Part shown: in pieces, positions 61,670 to 64,000 of the stretch | Numbering within the stretch: position 1 is the stretch's first letter | Layout of the letters: each line of letters begins with the position of its first letter | Assembly: GCA_964454545.1 (NCBI GenBank) | Contig: CAYVTI010000006.1 | Span: 10,371-74,370 of the forward strand | Reading direction: 5' to 3' | DNA length: 64,000 nt | From: JABCZZ01 sp964454545 | GTDB lineage: Bacteria > Pseudomonadota > Alphaproteobacteria > Rickettsiales > JABCZZ01 | The notes under the pieces: generated by a model | Database searches by the model: none | The model's input: only the letters and a program-made list of their open reading frames with translations | What the model was told of the DNA's origin: nothing | Translations under genes and position numbers: made by a program

Positions 61670-61734
61670 ATTCCTTATTATAACGAATATAATCGTTTGA
61701 GCAGTAGTATGTTATAAAGCATACGGAGGATGTT

Positions 61735-61917
61735 ATGAAAAATCTTATCATCAAAGCCATAGCCGCCACCCTTATGCTTTCAACGCTCTCCGGCTGTTAT
61801 GTCGCGCCGGCGCCAGCAGTGGTGTATGGCGCGCCCGCTTATTACCCTTATTATTATCCGCCGCCCGCCTACTTTAGCGTAGGCATCGGTGGGCATGGTT
61901 ACTGGCGCCATCGCTGA
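61735..61917 (+). CDS. Small Tyr/Pro-rich lipoprotein
   Basis: 60 residues. Lipobox LSGC after AIAATLMLSTL, then a Tyr/Pro-rich segment (YYPYYYPPPAYF) and GIGGHGYWRHR. Such short lipoproteins are common in alphaproteobacteria. GGAGG ribosome site. Its end overlaps the convergent eamA by 19 bp. Confidence 0.7.
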   Translation: MKNLIIKAIAATLMLSTLSGCYVAPAPAVVYGAPAYYPYYYPPPAYFSVGIGGHGYWRHR

Positions 61918-62789
61918 TTGCGCAATACACGTATCAGCCCGCCGCCGAACTGGTTGAGGCATAACCCGCCGATAATCAGCAGTGTAGCCTCGAATTTCCA
62001 CAGCGGGTAGGATTCATGCAGGCACATCGCGGAACCCAGCATCCCGAAGACGGGCACAAGCAAGGTAAAGGGCGCGACCTGGCTCGCGGAATGTTCCGCC
62101 AGCATGCGGCTCCAGATCGTGTACCCGATGAACGTGCTGATATAGACGATATAGGCGAGCGACAGCAGCATCCTATGATTTATCTCTGAAAGGCTGCGCA
62201 GGATCGTTTCATGATCCTCCATAGCCCAAGCGGCAATCGCAAGCAGGAGAAAGGCGAACAGGCTGCCCCAGATGATAAGCCCGAATGCGTCTATCCTGCC
62301 GAACGTCTTCATCAGGACATTGCCGCTCCCCCATGACATGGCCGCACAGATGGCAAGAAACAATCCTGATATACTCGCCTCCCCGCCGGTATGAAACGCC
62401 ACGACTCCAATCCCCAAAGCCGCGACTGCCGTTCCGAGAAGCTGAAACAGCCTGGGATGCTCATGCAGGAACAATATGGCAAACCCGATGGTAAAGAACG
62501 CCTGCATCTGCAGCACCAGCGAGGCAAGCCCTGCCGACAGTCCCGCATGCATGGCAGAAAACAGGAAGGCGAACTGCCCGGCAAACATCAGCGCGCCGAA
62601 TGCGGCAATCTTGCTTAAGGGCAAATCCGGCTTTTTCACAAAGCAAATGACCGGAAACACGGATACAAAAAAACGCAGCGCGGTAAAAGTGAGCGGCGGG
62701 ATGCCATTGAGGCCAATCTTCACGGCAACAAAATTAAATCCCCATATGGCAGTAAGAAGCACGAGCAGGAATATATGACTTAATTTCAT
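61899..62789 (-). CDS. eamA: EamA family exporter (O-acetylserine/cysteine-type)
   Basis: 296 residues, ten transmembrane helices in two EamA repeats. The sequence LTAIWGFNFVAVKIGLNGIPPLTFTALRF, then GQFAFLFSAMHAGLSAGLASLVLQMQAFFTI closely follows E. coli EamA, which exports O-acetylserine and cysteine. Given the sulfur block elsewhere in the window, a sulfur-metabolite substrate is plausible, but DMT exporters vary widely. Confidence 0.8.
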   Translation of the reverse strand: MKLSHIFLLVLLTAIWGFNFVAVKIGLNGIPPLTFTALRFFVSVFPVICFVKKPDLPLSKIAAFGALMFAGQFAFLFSAMHAGLSAGLASLVLQMQAFFTIGFAILFLHEHPRLFQLLGTAVAALGIGVVAFHTGGEASISGLFLAICAAMSWGSGNVLMKTFGRIDAFGLIIWGSLFAFLLLAIAAWAMEDHETILRSLSEINHRMLLSLAYIVYISTFIGYTIWSRMLAEHSASQVAPFTLLVPVFGMLGSAMCLHESYPLWKFEATLLIIGGLCLNQFGGGLIRVLRNQRWRQ

Positions 62790-62902
62790 GGGGGCAGCAA
62801 TCCGCAGTAATTCCTGCTGTTATACACGCAATTCCTCAAAGTCCAATTGATATTTGGGAATTATCCGGCTACAGAGAATGTATGGCGTATAGGTAAATAT
62901 CC

Positions 62903-63868
62903 ATGAATGAACTGGCGATAGATTTCGGCGACATCGTGCTTGCGCACAACCGCATCAAGGGCATAGCTCACCATACCCCGATGATGACCTCGGCGACCGC
63001 AAATGAAAGAACGGAGGCGCAGCTTTTCTTCAAGTGCGAGAATTTCCAGCGCGTGGGAGCGTTCAAGTTCCGCGGCGCATATAATGCCATCGCGCAGTTT
63101 GACGGGAAGCAGCGCGCAGGAGGCGTCATTGCTTTCTCTTCCGGCAACCACGCGCAGGCCACGGCGCTCGCCGCGCGGATCATCGGCACAAAATCGGTGA
63201 TCGTCATGCCGTCCGATGCGCCGGAAATAAAAGTGGAGGCAACCCGCAACTACGGTGCGGAAATTGTGTTCTATGACCGCTACAAGGACGACCGCGAAGC
63301 CATCGGCAGGAAGCTCGCGGAAGAACGCGGGCTTACGCTGGTTTCACCTTATGATCACCCGCACGTCATAGCCGGACAGGGAACAGCGGCCAAGGAACTG
63401 TTCGAGGATACAGGCGGGCTGGATGTGCTTGTCGTGCCGATAGGCGGCGGCGGATTGCTTTCCGGATGCGCGATTGCCGCTAAAACCATGAATCCCCGTT
63501 GTACCGTCATCGGAGTGGAACCAGAAACGGGCAACGATGCGCAGCAAAGTTTCCGCTGCGGAAAGATTGTCCGTATCGACACTCCCGACACCATCGCAGA
63601 CGGTGCGCAGACCCAGCAGATCGGGAATAACCCCTTCAAGATCATCCGGCAATTTGTTGATGATATCGTCACGGTAAGCGACGCCGAGCTTATAGACACC
63701 ATGCGGTTTCTCGCCGAACGCATGAAGATGATCGTGGAGCCAACCGGGTGCCTTGCAGCGGCAGCCGCGCTTACCAACAAGCTGGATATTTCAGGTAAGC
63801 AGGTAGGGATAATTCTTTCCGGCGGTAATATCGATCTGATGCGGTTTGCGAAGCTGGTGAATACCTGA
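62903..63868 (+). CDS. Threonine dehydratase / serine racemase-like PLP enzyme
   Basis: 321 residues of fold type II, without an ACT domain. PLP-Lys is in FKFRGAYNA; SSGNHAQATALAAR and the phosphate-binding GGGGLLSG are present. Substrate choices are catabolic threonine/serine deamination, serine racemisation, or 3-hydroxyaspartate ammonia-lyase. The closest pattern is the short ACT-less type. Final complete gene of the window. Confidence 0.85.
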   Translation: MNELAIDFGDIVLAHNRIKGIAHHTPMMTSATANERTEAQLFFKCENFQRVGAFKFRGAYNAIAQFDGKQRAGGVIAFSSGNHAQATALAARIIGTKSVIVMPSDAPEIKVEATRNYGAEIVFYDRYKDDREAIGRKLAEERGLTLVSPYDHPHVIAGQGTAAKELFEDTGGLDVLVVPIGGGGLLSGCAIAAKTMNPRCTVIGVEPETGNDAQQSFRCGKIVRIDTPDTIADGAQTQQIGNNPFKIIRQFVDDIVTVSDAELIDTMRFLAERMKMIVEPTGCLAAAAALTNKLDISGKQVGIILSGGNIDLMRFAKLVNT

Positions 63869-63975
63869 TTAAACCGTAAGAATTGTCATCATCCCGACCT
63901 TATGAGAGATGGAGACCGGATAAACTCGCCTCCTGCCTCGCTCTCCGGCATAATGGGATGGACCTACCTTCATCG

Positions 63976-63993
63976 AGACTACTACGGTAGTCT
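63976..63993. other. Small hairpin with a UACG loop
   Basis: AGACTAC pairs with GTAGTCT around TACG, a stable C(UACG)G tetraloop. There is no T-run before the window ends, so its role is unclear. Confidence 0.4.
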
Positions 63994-64000
63994 GTTAGGG

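Noticed and set aside
1..64000. CRISPR arrays, insertion sequences or prophage
   Set aside because: No regularly spaced direct repeats, transposase, integrase or phage structural genes were seen.

Overview
The window reads as a chromosomal contig from a free-living, aerobic alphaproteobacterium of intermediate G+C. Supporting signs are SAM-II-class riboswitches ahead of sulfur and methionine genes, a class I PHA synthase, an RNase E ending in a GWW-type tail as in Caulobacter, an APS-type CysH, a K+-independent H+-pyrophosphatase, and tdh-kbl. One 100-N assembly gap lies at 39661-39760, directly beside a tRNA-Ser gene.

Layout. (1) 0-2.5 kb: curli locus with the tail of a curlin, a second curlin-like protein, CsgF and CsgG, separated by palindromic repeats, one inserted inside another. 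(2) 2.5-8.3 kb: PHA synthase, a large Pro/Ala/Ser lipoprotein, an aminotransferase, and an A+T-rich pair made of an XRE antitoxin-like protein and a small membrane protein. (3) 8.5-13.4 kb: mnmA behind a leader of about 290 nt carrying two tandem copies of a structured RNA I cannot assign; a hybrid histidine kinase coupled to a 52-codon CheB-like fragment; secreted OB-fold and Ser/Asn-rich proteins. (4) 13.5-26.4 kb: glutathione peroxidase, LysE exporter, tdh-kbl, then a long minus-strand series of accessory genes (UdgX, PoxB-like oxidase, erythromycin-esterase-like protein, DUF2795, DUF3750, DUF6496, DUF6789, DUF202, lipoproteins). (5) 26.5-37.8 kb: a sulfate-to-homocysteine block, cysGHJIDN then metY and a fused metA-hom gene, each half led by a SAM-II-type riboswitch. 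(6) 37.8-51.2 kb: PagL, ParB-like, tRNA-Ser, hfq, lepA, def, ftsB-like, metK (third SAM riboswitch), heptose nucleotidyltransferase, pseudouridine synthase, MarR, FliL, inositol-phosphatase-like protein, pirin. (7) 51.3-64 kb: hppA, purB, a superoxide dismutase with nested starts, amiC, rne, an A+T-rich protein with several XRE-like helix-turn-helix segments, an EamA exporter and a threonine dehydratase-like enzyme.

How it works together. The cys operon reduces sulfate to sulfide by the APS route (CysDN, CysH, CysJI, with siroheme from CysG). MetA-Hom supplies O-acetylhomoserine, MetY joins it to sulfide to give homocysteine, and MetK makes SAM. SAM can then shut the cys, met and metK transcripts through related aptamers, a closed feedback loop readable from the sequence. 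In two of the leaders the conserved aptamer 3' strand is complementary to the 5' arm of a hairpin that is both terminator-like and hides the Shine-Dalgarno sequence.

Best candidates for something new: the tandem RNA ahead of mnmA, the MetA-Hom fusion inside a SAM-gated sulfate-to-methionine block, the riboswitch-controlled 13-codon leader ORF coupled to cysG, and the superoxide dismutase with a Tat start plus two internal cytosolic starts.
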